A stretch of DNA of 64,000 bases from Chondrocystis sp. NIES-4102 (GCA_002368355.1 AP018281.1:186001-250000), one strand, 5' to 3'; positions 1 to 10,784 are shown, counted from the first letter of the stretch. A program made the numbers and translations. The notes: generated by a model not told the origin, from the letters alone.

Positions 1-484
1 AAATCGGTGTGCGATCTTTCGATCCACCTCCAAGTAAACCTACTTCCGTATCAGGAAAAGCCGTTTTAATTTGAGCATACCACTGGTGCATTAAATCCAA
101 GGTTGGCACAACAATTAGAGTCGTACGCGGAGTAGCTTGCATCGCTAACTGTGCTAAATATGTTTTACCTGCTGCGGTGGGTAATACCACAACTCCCTGT
201 CTACCTGCTTGCTTCCAGGCGATGAGTGCTTCTGCTTGATGAGTATAGGGTTCAAAACCAGATGTAGATTTAAGTTCGAGATTATAAAATTCCTTAGCTT
301 CGTCAATAATATCAAGCTCATCTGCTTTTAAAGCCTCCATTAAAGGACGATAGTAAATAGCAGGAATGCGAAATTTTTCCACGCGATCGTCCCAAGTAGC
401 ATAATTCAACCATGCTTTACCTGGTGGTGGAGGATGCAAGATTAATGTTCCGCGATCAAATTTTAGTTTAGGCGCACGAGGCAT
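1..484 (-). CDS. Superfamily II DNA/RNA helicase, XPB-like, N-terminal part (cut by window edge)
   Basis: Read from the minus strand, an ATG at 484 opens a frame that stays open for 161 codons to the window edge, so only the N-terminus is present. Residues 80-87 (YTHQAEAL) resemble the Q-motif region, residues 101-108 (LPTAAGKT) are a Walker A / motif I, and residues 125-135 (VVPTLDLMHQW) match motif Ia of superfamily II helicases. The layout, with a short basic N-terminus before motif I, is like the XPB/RAD25-type helicases common in cyanobacteria. The ATP-dependent helicase role is inferred from motifs; the C-terminal RecA lobe is not visible. It is transcribed divergently from galE across a 262-nt gap. 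Confidence 0.8.
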   Translation of the reverse strand, partial: MPRAPKLKFDRGTLILHPPPPGKAWLNYATWDDRVEKFRIPAIYYRPLMEALKADELDIIDEAKEFYNLELKSTSGFEPYTHQAEALIAWKQAGRQGVVVLPTAAGKTYLAQLAMQATPRTTLIVVPTLDLMHQWYAQIKTAFPDTEVGLLGGGSKDRTPI

Positions 485-609
485 ATTGTACTTTTTGTAA
501 ACTGAGAAACACTGTCATTTGAATATTTCAAGAAAATGTTCTTTATTTATTCAACATACAATGATTGCACCCAAATTTCAAATTTCAACCCATACAAAAT
601 CTAGTTTTT

Positions 610-627
610 ATCATTATTGATAATGAT
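610..627. promoter_or_regulatory. 8-2-8 perfect palindrome between divergent genes
   Basis: ATCATTATTGATAATGAT is a perfect inverted repeat with 8-nt arms and a 2-nt centre. It lies about 120 nt before galE and 126 nt before the helicase start. It is built from the ATWAT-type hexamers seen in Fur/Zur-family operators, but the arms are not in the classic Fur 9-1-9 arrangement, so no regulator is assigned. Confidence 0.35.
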
Positions 628-746
628 TTATTGCAACCCCATCACAATTAGGCAAAATTCTACTTAAATATCTTGTTCTAAAATTCATAACAAAAGTTTA
701 ATAGTTAACTATAATTGAATGTCGATTGCCATAAATTTAAATTATT

Positions 747-1736
747 ATGAAAAAAATTCTAGTAACTGGTGGTGCAGGCTATATCGGCTCACATACAGTT
801 AAAAAACTCGCAGAAGCTGACTATCAAATTGTAGTTTACGATAATCTTTCTACAGGGTCACCCGAAGCTGTATTACACGGAGAATTAATCAAAGGGGAAT
901 TAAGCGATCGCGCGTATCTAAGTAAAGTTTTCGAGCAGCATAAATTCGATGCAGTTATACATTTTGCAGCTAGTATTTCTGTCCCCGAATCTTTAGAAAA
1001 TCCTCTAGCTTATTATTACAACAATACCGCCAACGTAATTAATTTATTACAATCTTGTCAACAATTTGAAGTTAATAAGTTTGTTTTTTCCAGCACAGCA
1101 GCAGTGTATGGAGAAATCCAAGAGTACCCCGTACAAGAAACTTCCCCTACCTTGCCAATCAATCCCTACGGTCAGTCAAAACTGATGAGTGAAAAAATTA
1201 TACGCGATTATGCTCACTCTTCAAACCTTAAATATGTCATCCTACGCTATTTTAATGTTGCAGGTGCAGATAGTTCAGGAAAAATTGGGCAGATGGGTAA
1301 AAAAGCTGCTCATTTAATTAAAGTCGGTTGTGATGCTGCTTTAGGTATTCGTCCCTCCGCTAGTATTTATGGTACAGATTATCCCACTCCAGATGGCACA
1401 GGCATTAGAGACTATATCCACGTCGAAGATCTAGCAACTGCTCATATAGATGCTCTGGCTTATTTAGAAAGGGAAGGTACAAGCCAAATCCTCAACTGTG
1501 GATACGGTACAGGTTATAGTGTCAAAGAAGTATTAACCAAAATACAAGAAATTTCAGGTAATAACTTTCCTATTATTGAAACCAACCGTCGCCCTGGTGA
1601 TCCTGCTTGTGTAGTAGCTTCAGGTACTAAAATACGTCAAATATTAGGCTGGCAACCACAGCACGATTCTTTAGATGAGATTATCACCTCTGCCCTAGAA
1701 TGGGAGAAGAAAAAAGTTATGAATCCTGTAGCCTAA
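747..1736 (+). CDS. galE: UDP-glucose 4-epimerase
   Basis: This short-chain dehydrogenase-fold enzyme interconverts UDP-glucose and UDP-galactose in the cytoplasm, feeding glycolipid and polysaccharide synthesis. The 329-residue protein starts with the NAD-binding loop GGAGYIGSHT (residues 8-17). The catalytic Ser/Thr lies in FSSTAAVYG (114-122) and the YxxxK pair is Y141/K145 in NPYGQSK. Length matches bacterial GalE. Full-length features such as the RYFNVAGAD and RDYIHVEDL segments are present. It ends two bases before the stop of the convergent permease gene, so the two transcripts meet tail to tail. Specificity for glucose over N-acetylated sugars cannot be settled by eye. Confidence 0.93.
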   Translation: MKKILVTGGAGYIGSHTVKKLAEADYQIVVYDNLSTGSPEAVLHGELIKGELSDRAYLSKVFEQHKFDAVIHFAASISVPESLENPLAYYYNNTANVINLLQSCQQFEVNKFVFSSTAAVYGEIQEYPVQETSPTLPINPYGQSKLMSEKIIRDYAHSSNLKYVILRYFNVAGADSSGKIGQMGKKAAHLIKVGCDAALGIRPSASIYGTDYPTPDGTGIRDYIHVEDLATAHIDALAYLEREGTSQILNCGYGTGYSVKEVLTKIQEISGNNFPIIETNRRPGDPACVVASGTKIRQILGWQPQHDSLDEIITSALEWEKKKVMNPVA

Positions 1737-1737
1737 G

Positions 1738-2574
1738 TTACCCTTTTACCCCACTGCCAACATCAGTAGGAACAATATATCGCTGAAGCAACAAAAATAA
1801 GCCTAAAATTGGTGCAATAGAAATAACTGAACCTGCTGCTATTAATCTCCAGTCTAAGGAAAACGAACCAGCCAAATTAGCCACTGCTAAGGGTAATGTA
1901 TAGTAATTAGGATCATCCAACACAATCAATGGCCAAAGGAAATCACTCCATGAACCAATAAAAACAAAAATTGCTAAGGTAAATAAGGCAGGGCGAATAG
2001 CAGGAATCATCACATTCCACCAAATTCCTAATTCAGAACAACCATCAATACGAGCAGCTTCTTCTAATTCTAGAGGAACTGCTTTTAATGCCTGTCTTAA
2101 GAGAAAAATACCGAATGCCGAAGTTAGGTTAGGTAGAATAATTCCCAAATAATTATTTCTCAAACCCAAATTAACTGCCAAAACATACAAAGGAATCATC
2201 ACAATTTGGAAAGGAATCATAATTGTTGCCAAAACAATAGCAAAAATTAATTCTCGCCCTCGAAAGTTTAAACGAGCCAAAGGATAGGCTGCAAGAGAGC
2301 AAAAAATCAAATTTAAACCTACCGTTAAAATAGCTACGATCGCACTATTGTATAGATAAAGTCCGAAAGGTTCAGTCTGCCAAACAGTGACAAAATTTTG
2401 CCAGGTTGGTTGCTGAGGTAATATTTGGGGGGGAAAAGCAAAAATATCCTCCGTTGGCGATTTAAACGATGTGCCAATTAACCATAATAGGGGAAACAAC
2501 ATTAAAAAAGCGATCGCACTTAAAATTAGATAATTTGCCAAGGTTTTAACTATTAACTGTTGTTTTCTTGCCAT
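1738..2574 (-). CDS. Carbohydrate ABC transporter permease (MalG/UgpE type)
   Basis: This is an inner-membrane permease of 278 residues, the usual size for the second permease of CUT1 sugar ABC transporters. About six hydrophobic helices are visible, the first at residues 12-34. The cytoplasmic EAA loop that contacts the ATPase is at 171-194 (LEEAARIDGCSELGIWW, then an IRP segment). In cyanobacteria such permeases serve glucosylglycerol/sucrose or other sugars; the substrate is not readable here. No partner permease or ATPase is adjacent, and the gene upstream on this strand is an unrelated amino-acid-type binding protein. A strong hairpin plus T-run ends 29 nt before its ATG. Confidence 0.88.
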   Translation of the reverse strand: MARKQQLIVKTLANYLILSAIAFLMLFPLLWLIGTSFKSPTEDIFAFPPQILPQQPTWQNFVTVWQTEPFGLYLYNSAIVAILTVGLNLIFCSLAAYPLARLNFRGRELIFAIVLATIMIPFQIVMIPLYVLAVNLGLRNNYLGIILPNLTSAFGIFLLRQALKAVPLELEEAARIDGCSELGIWWNVMIPAIRPALFTLAIFVFIGSWSDFLWPLIVLDDPNYYTLPLAVANLAGSFSLDWRLIAAGSVISIAPILGLFLLLQRYIVPTDVGSGVKG

Positions 2575-2602
2575 TGGAAAGCCTCAAATATATTTAGCAA
2601 AT

Positions 2603-2629
2603 AAAAAAGTGAGCCATTAAACTCACCTT
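2603..2629 (-). terminator. Intrinsic terminator or attenuator before the permease gene
   Basis: On the minus strand an 8-bp stem (AAGGTGAG / CTCACTTT, one G-U pair, 8-nt loop) runs directly into six T residues (2608-2603). It sits 223 nt after the stop of the binding-protein gene and only 29 nt before the permease ATG. It could end the binding-protein transcript, or act as an attenuator for the permease. Confidence 0.65.
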
Positions 2630-2851
2630 AATTTATTTATTCATAGCAGTTGATTTGCAGGTGTAAAGATCAAACCGTAAGCTATAAATAAGTCAGATTA
2701 ATCCACCTGTGTCTTCCTGGATGTTGGTTTAAAATATCTACTTAAAAATATCAATCATCTCTGGGAATAATTCCTAATACTTTGTTAAGAAATTTCTCTT
2801 CCCACTCCAACTTAGATTATTTTTTCAAGCAAATTAATAATATGTGACTGC

Positions 2852-4243
2852 TTAATTAGCACCACTAGGATTTACTTTATCAATTACACTCAAACTACCA
2901 TCATCTGCAACCTTCCAAACATCATAACTGCCGACTACATCCCCATACTGATCAATATCCACATTCCCACTAGCACCCTGAAAATTAATATCCTCTCCCT
3001 TACGTACCAATTCCATCGCCTGACAAGCATCGGTAACTTCCGTACCAGGAGCATTTGCAACTTCTAAAATTTTACTTTTAATACCCTCTCCTGTATTCGC
3101 ATCACTAGCTTCTGCTGCCAACATCATTAAAATAGCTGCATCCCAATTATGGGGTACATAGGCTGTTAGTTCTTTTTGAGTTTTTTCATTCCACAACTTA
3201 GTAAACTCCTCTAAAGCTTTACCATTAGCCCCAGGTACAGTACCCAATGAACCAGCAATAATCGATTTCCCATCAGACGTTTTGCCCACCTGACGCACAA
3301 AATCATCAGAATAAACCCCATCGGTTAACAATAGTGTCACACCGTCGGTTAACCCCTGCTCAAAAGCAGACTTGAGTAGAACACTACCCGTCTCAGCATA
3401 TAATACCGCAGCCACCGCATCAGGTTTACCACTAAAGGCTGATTTAGCCTCACTATCTAAAGTCGCTGCCTTAGCATCATAACGTACAGCTTGACCAACA
3501 ATATTACCCCCGCCTTTTTTAAAAGCTGTGACAAACTGCTGCTCAAAACCAACTCCATAATCATTATTAATTGCTACAGTCGAAACATTTTTAAAACCTT
3601 GTTTCTGAGCTAAAGCTGCTAATGCTTGGGCTTGATAAGTATCTGGTGGTGCAGTGCGCGCCCAATAACCGTTAAATTCCCCTTTTTTGGCTCTTTCTGT
3701 AAATACAGGACTAGTACTACCAGGAGAGACCATCATCACCTTATTTCGTACAGCCACATCCACCGCAGCCCCCGAAACACTACTTGCGAAAGACCCCACC
3801 ACTCCAGCTACTTTATCTACTTCGGCAAGTTTAGTCATGGCACTACTGCCAGCACTAGGATCAGTTTGATCATCTTCGTTGACTAATGTCACAGAGGCTT
3901 CGTTTACCCCACCGCAGTCATTGATTGTCTTTACCGCAAGATCTACAGCAGTGGGCCAATTTTGACCGATAGAAGCTAAGTCTCCTGTAACTGGTGCTAA
4001 AGTTGCTAATTTTAATCCTTCTGCTTTTCCTTCGGTTGTCGCTGCTTCGGGTTGAGATGAAGCATTGTTATTGGTATTAGCATTGTTAGCATTATTAGTA
4101 GAATCTCCTCCCTGACATGAGGTTAAGAACATACCAGCACTCATGCACAACAAAGGCAATATTAATTTGCATGATAAACTTTGCCGTTGAAAAACTACTC
4201 TTTTAATATCTTTCATATCAAAAATTTTTAGTTTCACTCCCAT
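2852..4243 (-). CDS. ABC-type branched-chain/neutral amino acid binding lipoprotein
   Basis: This is a periplasmic-binding-fold protein of 463 residues in the LivJ / Peripla_BP_6 family; in cyanobacteria NatB is a comparable member. The N-terminus has a basic stretch, a hydrophobic core and a lipobox ending at Cys43 (LTSC), so it is probably a membrane-anchored lipoprotein. An Asn/Gly/Ser-rich linker (about 44-70) follows. The binding domain then runs from GLKLATLAPVTGDLASIGQ to the C-terminus, with the family features VSPGSTSPVF and NNDYGVGF. A second ATG at 4216 would still retain a signal peptide. No permease or ATPase of this class is next to it, as is common for orphan binding proteins. 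The amino-acid ligand is inferred from the family only. Confidence 0.85.
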   Translation of the reverse strand: MGVKLKIFDMKDIKRVVFQRQSLSCKLILPLLCMSAGMFLTSCQGGDSTNNANNANTNNNASSQPEAATTEGKAEGLKLATLAPVTGDLASIGQNWPTAVDLAVKTINDCGGVNEASVTLVNEDDQTDPSAGSSAMTKLAEVDKVAGVVGSFASSVSGAAVDVAVRNKVMMVSPGSTSPVFTERAKKGEFNGYWARTAPPDTYQAQALAALAQKQGFKNVSTVAINNDYGVGFEQQFVTAFKKGGGNIVGQAVRYDAKAATLDSEAKSAFSGKPDAVAAVLYAETGSVLLKSAFEQGLTDGVTLLLTDGVYSDDFVRQVGKTSDGKSIIAGSLGTVPGANGKALEEFTKLWNEKTQKELTAYVPHNWDAAILMMLAAEASDANTGEGIKSKILEVANAPGTEVTDACQAMELVRKGEDINFQGASGNVDIDQYGDVVGSYDVWKVADDGSLSVIDKVNPSGAN

Positions 4244-4329
4244 CCAGGTTTAATAGATTGGAATTGTACTCGAAATATCAAATATGATCTGTCTATTAAG
4301 ATAAAAAAAAACTTTTCTTAAACTTGAAC

Positions 4330-4417
4330 GGAGAGGGGGGGATTCGAACCCCCGATGAAGTTTACACCCCATAACTCCTTAGCAGGGAGCCGCTTTCAAC
4401 CGCTCAGCCACCTCTCC
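4330..4417 (-). tRNA. tRNA-Ser(GCU)
   Basis: Reading the minus strand gives a full cloverleaf: the 7-bp acceptor stem GGAGAGG/CCTCTCC, the D arm, an anticodon loop CTGCTAA (anticodon GCT, reading AGC/AGU), a long class II variable arm typical of serine tRNAs, and the T arm GGGGGTTCGAATCCCCC. It is 88 nt long, and no CCA is encoded. Confidence 0.97.
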
Positions 4418-4600
4418 ATTAGAGTACCGAGTTTGAATTATAGCAGATTTATTTTAGTTTAGGGAAGTAAGCTAGCTATTTTTAATTCACTTGAAGATTT
4501 AATTCAAGGGCAAACAGCTTAAATGCCTAGGAATCGAGTAATTTATCTGGAATTGTAAAATTTTAATTAAAGCTTAACCTGAGCAATTTACAATCAATAA

Positions 4601-5893
4601 TTATTCGGTTCTAAATTTCACTGAATCAGCATGGGAAGATAGACCTTCAGCTTGAGCCAAAATTTGAATTGTGCTAGACATCTTCTTGAGAGCAGAAGAA
4701 GAATATTGAATTAGGCTAGAGTGTTTCATAAAAGTTTCCACACCCAAAGCGGAAGCGTAACGGGCTGCGCCTGAAGTAGGTAAGGTATGATTGGGCCCTG
4801 CTAGATAATCTCCTACAGCTTCTGGGGTAGAATTACCCAAAAATATAGCCCCTGCGTGCCGAATTTGTTCAAGTAAATCCCAAGGCTCTGCCACTTCTAG
4901 TTCTAAATGTTCAGGAGCAAATAAATTAGATAGCTCTACCGCTTCGGGTAAAGAATCAACCACCACAATTAAACCGTAATTAGCGAGCGCTTTTTCTGTT
5001 AGTAGTTTACGAGGATGATTTGCTAATTGTTCATTTACCGCTTGTTGTACAAGCTCGGCTAAATTATTATCAGTAGTGATTAAAATTGCTGCTGCCATCG
5101 GATCATGTTCTGCTTGAGCCAATAAATCTGCTGCTACATAAGTCGGATTTGCAGTTTCATCGGCAATAATCAACACTTCCGAAGGCCCAGCCAAAGAATC
5201 AATACCCACAGTCCCATAGACCATCTTTTTTGCTAAAGTTACATAGATATTACCTGGGCCAGTAATTAAATCAACTTTAGGGATTGTTTGAGTTCCATAA
5301 GCCAATGCTGCTACCGCTTGCGCCCCGCCTATGCGATAAATTTCTTCAATTCCTGCTTCTTGGGCTGCGACTAAAACCGCAGGATTAATTTTACCGTCTT
5401 GGGCTGTGGGAGTCACCATTACAATACGAGGAACTTTAGCAACTTTTGCAGGAATAGCATTCATCAATACCGTACTAGGATAAGCTGCTCTCCCCCCTGG
5501 TACATAAAGCCCTGCTCGATCCACAGGAGTATAGCGTTTGCCTAAAACTACCTCATCTTCTTCAAATTTTACCCAAGACTTAGGAACTCGTTGACGATGA
5601 AAAGCTTCTATTTTCTGACAAGCTAACTGAATGGCACGTAGTAAATCTTTTGATATCTGTTGATAGGCAGCATCTAATTCAGATCCAGTTACTCGCAACT
5701 GATCTGCTGTATAAACTTGTCGATCAAACTTTTCTGTATATTCTAATAAAGCCTGATCGCCATATTTTTTGACGTTGGTAATAATTTCTTTGACAACAGC
5801 TTCTTGGGGCTGCATATCATCCCCATTATTGCGATCGCCGATTCGTTTTAATTCTGTTTGTGCCTCAGTTTGCCGATCAATAATTCGCAGCAT
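4601..5893 (-). CDS. hisD: Histidinol dehydrogenase
   Basis: HisD catalyses the last two oxidations of histidine synthesis, L-histidinol to L-histidine, with NAD and zinc. The protein shows the family hallmarks GPGNIYVTLAKK, AGPSEVLIIAD, QAEHDPMAAAILIT and FAPEHLEL, and has the usual length of about 430 residues. Two in-frame ATGs are possible, 5905 and 5893. The second is preferred because GGGGA sits a few bases upstream and cyanobacterial homologues begin MLRII. The gene stands apart from other his genes, as usual in cyanobacteria, and is divergent from rpsT. Confidence 0.95.
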   Translation of the reverse strand: MLRIIDRQTEAQTELKRIGDRNNGDDMQPQEAVVKEIITNVKKYGDQALLEYTEKFDRQVYTADQLRVTGSELDAAYQQISKDLLRAIQLACQKIEAFHRQRVPKSWVKFEEDEVVLGKRYTPVDRAGLYVPGGRAAYPSTVLMNAIPAKVAKVPRIVMVTPTAQDGKINPAVLVAAQEAGIEEIYRIGGAQAVAALAYGTQTIPKVDLITGPGNIYVTLAKKMVYGTVGIDSLAGPSEVLIIADETANPTYVAADLLAQAEHDPMAAAILITTDNNLAELVQQAVNEQLANHPRKLLTEKALANYGLIVVVDSLPEAVELSNLFAPEHLELEVAEPWDLLEQIRHAGAIFLGNSTPEAVGDYLAGPNHTLPTSGAARYASALGVETFMKHSSLIQYSSSALKKMSSTIQILAQAEGLSSHADSVKFRTE

Positions 5894-6067
5894 CGAGATC
5901 CCCATAATCTATAATTGAGCTAGTGAGCCTTTACTTTTTATTTATTATAGAAATCTTTACAGTAAGAGTCTCATTATTTTCCTAGCTTAACGTGAATTGC
6001 TATTGACTTGCTCCTTTTAGCAGTTAATATTTTTTTGCTCAATTTTAATTTATCCCCATATATATGC

Positions 6068-6097
6068 TTGACAGCACTTAAGAATAATTGCTAGACT
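6068..6097 (+). promoter_or_regulatory. Sigma-70-type promoter for rpsT
   Basis: TTGACA (6068-6073) is followed after exactly 18 nt by TAGACT (6092-6097), about 68 nt before the rpsT start. This fits a housekeeping SigA promoter. It may also feed tatD and part of the rpoB operon, since no obvious terminator was seen between them. Confidence 0.6.
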
Positions 6098-6164
6098 GTA
6101 AAATCCAATTCTATATGTATTTCCAAAATTACTTAGCAAAGCAAATTTCTGTTAATAAAAACCT

Positions 6165-6458
6165 GTGGCTAATTCTAAATCGGCAATAAAACGTATCAGA
6201 ACAGCAGAGCGCAATCGTCTGCGTAATAAAGCTTATAAATCTGCCCTAAAAACCCTGACAAAAAAATATTTTGGTGCAGTAGAAACCTATGCAGCAGAAC
6301 CTACGCCTGAAAATATGGAAATTGTAAATCAGGCAATGTCGGCAGCTTATAGCAAAATTGATAAAGCAGTAAAGCGTAAAGTACTTCATAAAAATAATGG
6401 AGCAAGAAAAAAGGCTCGTATAGCTAGGGTGTTGAAAAAAGCAGTCCCCGTTTCTTAG
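6165..6458 (+). CDS. rpsT: 30S ribosomal protein S20
   Basis: This is a 97-residue, very basic helical protein that binds the 5' and 3' minor domains of 16S rRNA. The opening (M)[20 protein letters not shown] and the closing basic segment [20 protein letters not shown] are signature S20 features. The start is a GTG at 6165, the only start codon that gives the conserved N-terminus. It heads the run rpsT-tatD-rpoB-rpoC1-rpoC2. Confidence 0.96.
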   Translation: MANSKSAIKRIRTAERNRLRNKAYKSALKTLTKKYFGAVETYAAEPTPENMEIVNQAMSAAYSKIDKAVKRKVLHKNNGARKKARIARVLKKAVPVS

Positions 6459-6537
6459 TGTGTAGCGAAGCCATATGCGATCGCGCGTTATCAAGATTCT
6501 TAAGCATCTATATATTTAAATAAAATACACCAAGTAA

Positions 6538-7323
6538 ATGCAGTTAATAGATACCCATGTTCACATCAACTTTGATGTTTTTCAAGGGAATTTAAGCTCG
6601 TTAGAACAGCGTTGGCAGGAAGCAGGGGTAGTCCATTTAGTGCATTCTTGTGTAGAACCTAAAGAGTTTCAGGGAATACAGTCCTTAGCGGATCGTTTCC
6701 CTGAATTGTCGTTTGCGGTTGGGTTACATCCGTTAGATGTAGATCAATGGCAAGAAGAGACAGCCCGTACCATTGCCACATTGGCAGCCTCAGATAAAAG
6801 AGTAGTAGCGATCGGTGAGACAGGGTTAGACTTTTATAAAGCAGATAACCAGGCAAAACAAATTCTCGCTTTAAGAGAACAACTAAAAATAGCTAAACAG
6901 CTAAGTAAACCAGTTATTATCCACTGTCGAGACGCAGCAGTCAAACTGAAAGAAATATTAACTGATTTTTGGGCAACCGAAGGTGCAGTTGAGGGGGTGA
7001 TGCATTGTTGGGGAGGAGACGAAACAGAAACCAAATGGTTTTTAGATTTAGGATTATACATAAGCTATAGCGGTATAGTGACTTTTAAGAGTGCAAAACA
7101 AGTCCAAGCAGCAGCAAAAATAGTACCAAGCGATCGCCTGTTGATCGAAACAGATTGTCCTTTTCTCGCTCCTGTGCCTTATCGAGGCAAAACCAATGAA
7201 CCAGCTTATGTTCTCCAAGTAGCCAAACATATAGCTCAAATACGTGAAGCCTCTTTAGAAACTATAGCCAAACAGACAACAGAAAATGCTTGTCGTCTAT
7301 TTAAAATTCAGCTACAGAGTTAG
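6538..7323 (+). CDS. tatD: TatD family metal-dependent deoxyribonuclease
   Basis: The 261-residue TIM-barrel amidohydrolase-fold hydrolase carries the TatD metal ligands in order: DTHVHINFD (the first HxH), [13 protein letters not shown], the MHCWGG segment and the late DCPFLAP. Family members are magnesium-dependent 3'-5' exonucleases or DNases implicated in DNA repair. It lies 79 nt after rpsT and 65 nt before rpoB in the same direction, so cotranscription with ribosomal and polymerase genes is likely. The exact substrate is not known from sequence. Confidence 0.92.
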   Translation: MQLIDTHVHINFDVFQGNLSSLEQRWQEAGVVHLVHSCVEPKEFQGIQSLADRFPELSFAVGLHPLDVDQWQEETARTIATLAASDKRVVAIGETGLDFYKADNQAKQILALREQLKIAKQLSKPVIIHCRDAAVKLKEILTDFWATEGAVEGVMHCWGGDETETKWFLDLGLYISYSGIVTFKSAKQVQAAAKIVPSDRLLIETDCPFLAPVPYRGKTNEPAYVLQVAKHIAQIREASLETIAKQTTENACRLFKIQLQS

Positions 7324-7388
7324 ACAGCAATAAATATTGAGCCTTTAGTTACAAAATAAAAATAACATTACCAAGAGCAATAATCTTC

Positions 7389-10300
7389 ATGACTAATCTG
7401 ACTTACAATTTGCTACCAGACTTAATTGAAATTCAACGCTCTAGTTTTCGTTGGTTTCTAGAAGAGGGTTTAATAGAAGAGCTTAATAGTTTTTCACCGA
7501 TTACCGACTATACAGGTAAATTTGAACTACATTTCATGGGAGAAAACTATCGCCTCAAAGAGCCAAAATACTCAATGGAGGAAGCAAAACGCCGTGATAG
7601 TACCTACAATGTGCAGGTGTATGTCCCCACTCGCCTAATAGACAAAGAAAGTGGCGAAATCAAAGAAATGGAAGTATTCGTTGGTGATTTGCCTTTGATG
7701 ACAGATCGTGGCACTTTTATTATTAATGGTGCAGAAAGAGTCATTGTCAACCAGATAGTGCGATCGCCTGGAGTATATTACAAAGCGGAAACAGATAAAA
7801 ATGGTCGTCGAACCTATTCAGCTTCCTTAATTCCCAACCGTGGAGCTTGGTTAAAATTTGAAACAGATAAAAATGGTTTAGTCTGGGTAAGAATCGATAA
7901 AACTCGCAAACTTTCCGCCCAAGTTTTACTCAAAGCTATAGGTTTAAGTGATAACGAAATTATGGATGGAATTCGCCATCCCGACTTTTACCAAAAAACC
8001 TTAGATAAAGAGGGTAATCCTACCGAAGAAGAAGCATTACTAGAACTATATCGCAAGCTACGTCCTGGTGAACCTCCTACTGTAAGTGGTGGTCAACAGT
8101 TATTAGAATCACGCTTTTTCGATCCTAAACGTTACGATTTAGGAAGAGTTGGACGCTATAAACTCAACAAAAAACTTCGATTAACTGTTCCTGATACCAC
8201 CAGAGTTCTAACTACTACCGATATTTTGGCTGCGGTTGCCTACCTAATTAACTTAGAATTTGATGGTGGTAGTACCGATGATATCGACCACTTAGGAAAT
8301 CGTCGGGTGCGCTCTGTTGGGGAACTATTACAAAACCAAGTAAGAGTCGGTCTAAATCGCTTAGAAAGAATTATTCGTGAGCGTATGACTGTTAGTGAAG
8401 CCAATAGTCTAACTCCAGCAGCTTTAGTTAACCCCAAACCCTTAGTTGCAGCAATTAAAGAGTTTTTTGGCTCTTCTCAGCTTTCCCAATTTATGGATCA
8501 AACCAATCCCCTAGCTGAGTTAACTCACAAACGTCGTCTTTCGGCTTTAGGCCCTGGAGGATTAACTAGAGAAAGAGCAGGTTTTGCAGTTAGAGATATC
8601 CATCCTACTCAATATGGTCGCATTTGTCCCGTAGAAACTCCTGAAGGCCCTAACGCAGGACTAATAGGTTCTTTAGCAACTTATGCACGTGTCAACCCCT
8701 ATGGCTTTATCGCCACACCCTACTATCGGGTAGAAAACGGTCGTGTGTTCAAAGAAGCCGAACCTGTTTACCTCACTGCCGATGAGGAAGACGATATGAG
8801 AGTTGCACCAGGAGACGTTGCCACTGATGAAAATGGCTATATTTTAGGTGAAACTATTGCTATTCGTTATCGTCAGGAATTTTCCACCTGCGCCCCTGAT
8901 GAAGTAGACTATGTGGCGATTTCACCTGTACAAATCGTTTCTGTTGCTACTAGTTTGATTCCCTTTTTAGAACATGATGATGCTAACCGCGCCTTAATGG
9001 GTTCTAATATGCAGCGTCAAGCTGTTCCTCTCCTACGTCCAGAGCGTCCTCTAGTCGGTACAGGTTTAGAGGCACAAACAGCCCGTGACTCGGGGATGGT
9101 AGTAGTATCTAGAACTCATGGAACTGTTACCTATGTGGATGCCAATGAAGTTAGAGTAAGGGTAGAAACAGGCAATAATGGATTATACGCTCCAGAGCCT
9201 GGAGAAGAAATAACCTATAAATTGCAAAAATATCAACGATCTAACCAAGATACCTGTCTAAATCAGCGACCTTTAGTTTATGCAGGGGAAGATGTTGTAC
9301 CTGGTCAAGTTTTAGCTGATGGTTCATCAACCGAAGGAGGGGAATTAGCATTAGGACAAAACGTTTTAGTAGCTTATATGCCTTGGGAAGGATATAACTA
9401 CGAAGATGCGATTCTCATTAGTGAAAGATTGGTATATGACGATGTATACACCAGTATTCACGTAGAAAAATTTGAAATAGAAGCCAGACAAACTAAATTA
9501 GGGCCAGAAGAAATTACTAGAGAAATTCCTAACGTTGGAGAAGATGCTCTACGTAATCTTGATGAACGAGGCATCATACATATTGGTGCTTGGGTAGAAG
9601 CTGGAGAAATTCTAGTAGGAAAAGTCACACCCAAAGGCGAATCTGATCAACCACCAGAAGAAAAACTACTGCGAGCAATCTTTGGGGAAAAAGCCAGAGA
9701 TGTAAGAGATAATTCCCTGAGAGTTCCTAATGGTGAAAAAGGACGAGTGGTTGATGTTAGGGTCTTCACTCGCGAACAAGGAGATGAATTACCTCCTGGG
9801 GCTAATATGGTAGTCAGGATCTACGTTGCACAAAAACGTAAGATACAAGTGGGTGATAAAATGGCTGGTCGCCACGGTAATAAAGGGATTATTTCGCGTA
9901 TCTTACCTATTGAAGATATGCCCTATCTACCCGATGGTACTCCTATAGATATTGCCCTAAATCCATTAGGTGTTCCCTCCCGTATGAATGTGGGTCAAGT
10001 ATTTGAATGTCTTCTAGGATGGGCTGGGGAGAACTTGGCTATGCGCTTTAAAATCATGCCTTTTGATGAAATGTATGGTAAAGAAGCATCTAGAGAGACT
10101 GTGCATGGGAAAATACAAGAAGCTGCTCGTAAACCTGGTAAAGGATGGGTATACGATGAAGAAAACCCAGGCAAAATTCAAGTATTTGATGGGCGTACTG
10201 GAGAACCTTTTGATCGTCCGATAACTGTGGGTAAAGCTTATATGCTCAAGCTGGTTCATTTAGTAGATGATAAAATCCATGCTCGTTCTACAGGCCCTTA

Positions 10301-10700
10301 CTCCTTAGTTACTCAACAGCCATTAGGTGGTAAAGCTCAACAAGGTGGACAACGCTTTGGAGAAATGGAAGTATGGGCATTGGAAGCCTACGGTGCAGCC
10401 TATACCCTCCAAGAGTTACTAACAGTTAAATCCGATGATATGCAGGGACGCAATGAAGCTCTCAATTCTATTGTTAAAGGTAAGCCAATTCCTCGTCCTG
10501 GTACACCCGAATCCTTCAAGGTATTGATGAGAGAATTACAGTCATTAGGCTTAGATATTGCTGTACATAAATTAGAAGCTGTAGAAGATGGTAGTAGCCG
10601 TGATGTAGAAGTTGATTTAATGGCAGATACTCCACGTCGTACTCCTAACCGACCTACTTATGAATCTTTACAAAGAGAGGAAACTGCTGAGGAAGTGTAG
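7389..10700 (+). CDS. rpoB: DNA-directed RNA polymerase subunit beta
   Basis: At 1103 residues this is the compact beta subunit typical of cyanobacteria. Hallmarks include the rifampicin-pocket region ([20 protein letters not shown]), [26 protein letters not shown], and the nucleotide-contacting [12 protein letters not shown]. The C-terminal clamp region ([19 protein letters not shown]) is also present. The subunit forms half of the active-site cleft with RpoC1 and RpoC2, which follow in the same direction (84 and 55 nt gaps). The ATG at 7389 gives the conserved N-terminus. Confidence 0.98.
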   Translation: MTNLTYNLLPDLIEIQRSSFRWFLEEGLIEELNSFSPITDYTGKFELHFMGENYRLKEPKYSMEEAKRRDSTYNVQVYVPTRLIDKESGEIKEMEVFVGDLPLMTDRGTFIINGAERVIVNQIVRSPGVYYKAETDKNGRRTYSASLIPNRGAWLKFETDKNGLVWVRIDKTRKLSAQVLLKAIGLSDNEIMDGIRHPDFYQKTLDKEGNPTEEEALLELYRKLRPGEPPTVSGGQQLLESRFFDPKRYDLGRVGRYKLNKKLRLTVPDTTRVLTTTDILAAVAYLINLEFDGGSTDDIDHLGNRRVRSVGELLQNQVRVGLNRLERIIRERMTVSEANSLTPAALVNPKPLVAAIKEFFGSSQLSQFMDQTNPLAELTHKRRLSALGPGGLTRERAGFAVRDIHPTQYGRICPVETPEGPNAGLIGSLATYARVNPYGFIATPYYRVENGRVFKEAEPVYLTADEEDDMRVAPGDVATDENGYILGETIAIRYRQEFSTCAPDEVDYVAISPVQIVSVATSLIPFLEHDDANRALMGSNMQRQAVPLLRPERPLVGTGLEAQTARDSGMVVVSRTHGTVTYVDANEVRVRVETGNNGLYAPEPGEEITYKLQKYQRSNQDTCLNQRPLVYAGEDVVPGQVLADGSSTEGGELALGQNVLVAYMPWEGYNYEDAILISERLVYDDVYTSIHVEKFEIEARQTKLGPEEITREIPNVGEDALRNLDERGIIHIGAWVEAGEILVGKVTPKGESDQPPEEKLLRAIFGEKARDVRDNSLRVPNGEKGRVVDVRVFTREQGDELPPGANMVVRIYVAQKRKIQVGDKMAGRHGNKGIISRILPIEDMPYLPDGTPIDIALNPLGVPSRMNVGQVFECLLGWAGENLAMRFKIMPFDEMYGKEASRETVHGKIQEAARKPGKGWVYDEENPGKIQVFDGRTGEPFDRPITVGKAYMLKLVHLVDDKIHARSTGPYSLVTQQPLGGKAQQGGQRFGEMEVWALEAYGAAYTLQELLTVKSDDMQGRNEALNSIVKGKPIPRPGTPESFKVLMRELQSLGLDIAVHKLEAVEDGSSRDVEVDLMADTPRRTPNRPTYESLQREETAEEV

Positions 10701-10784
10701 ATTACCAGAAAAAAGGAGCATACTCCTTTAATTTGCAGTGAATAACTAGTTTCTAATTCTTATATCCCTAATACCTGGTCAATA

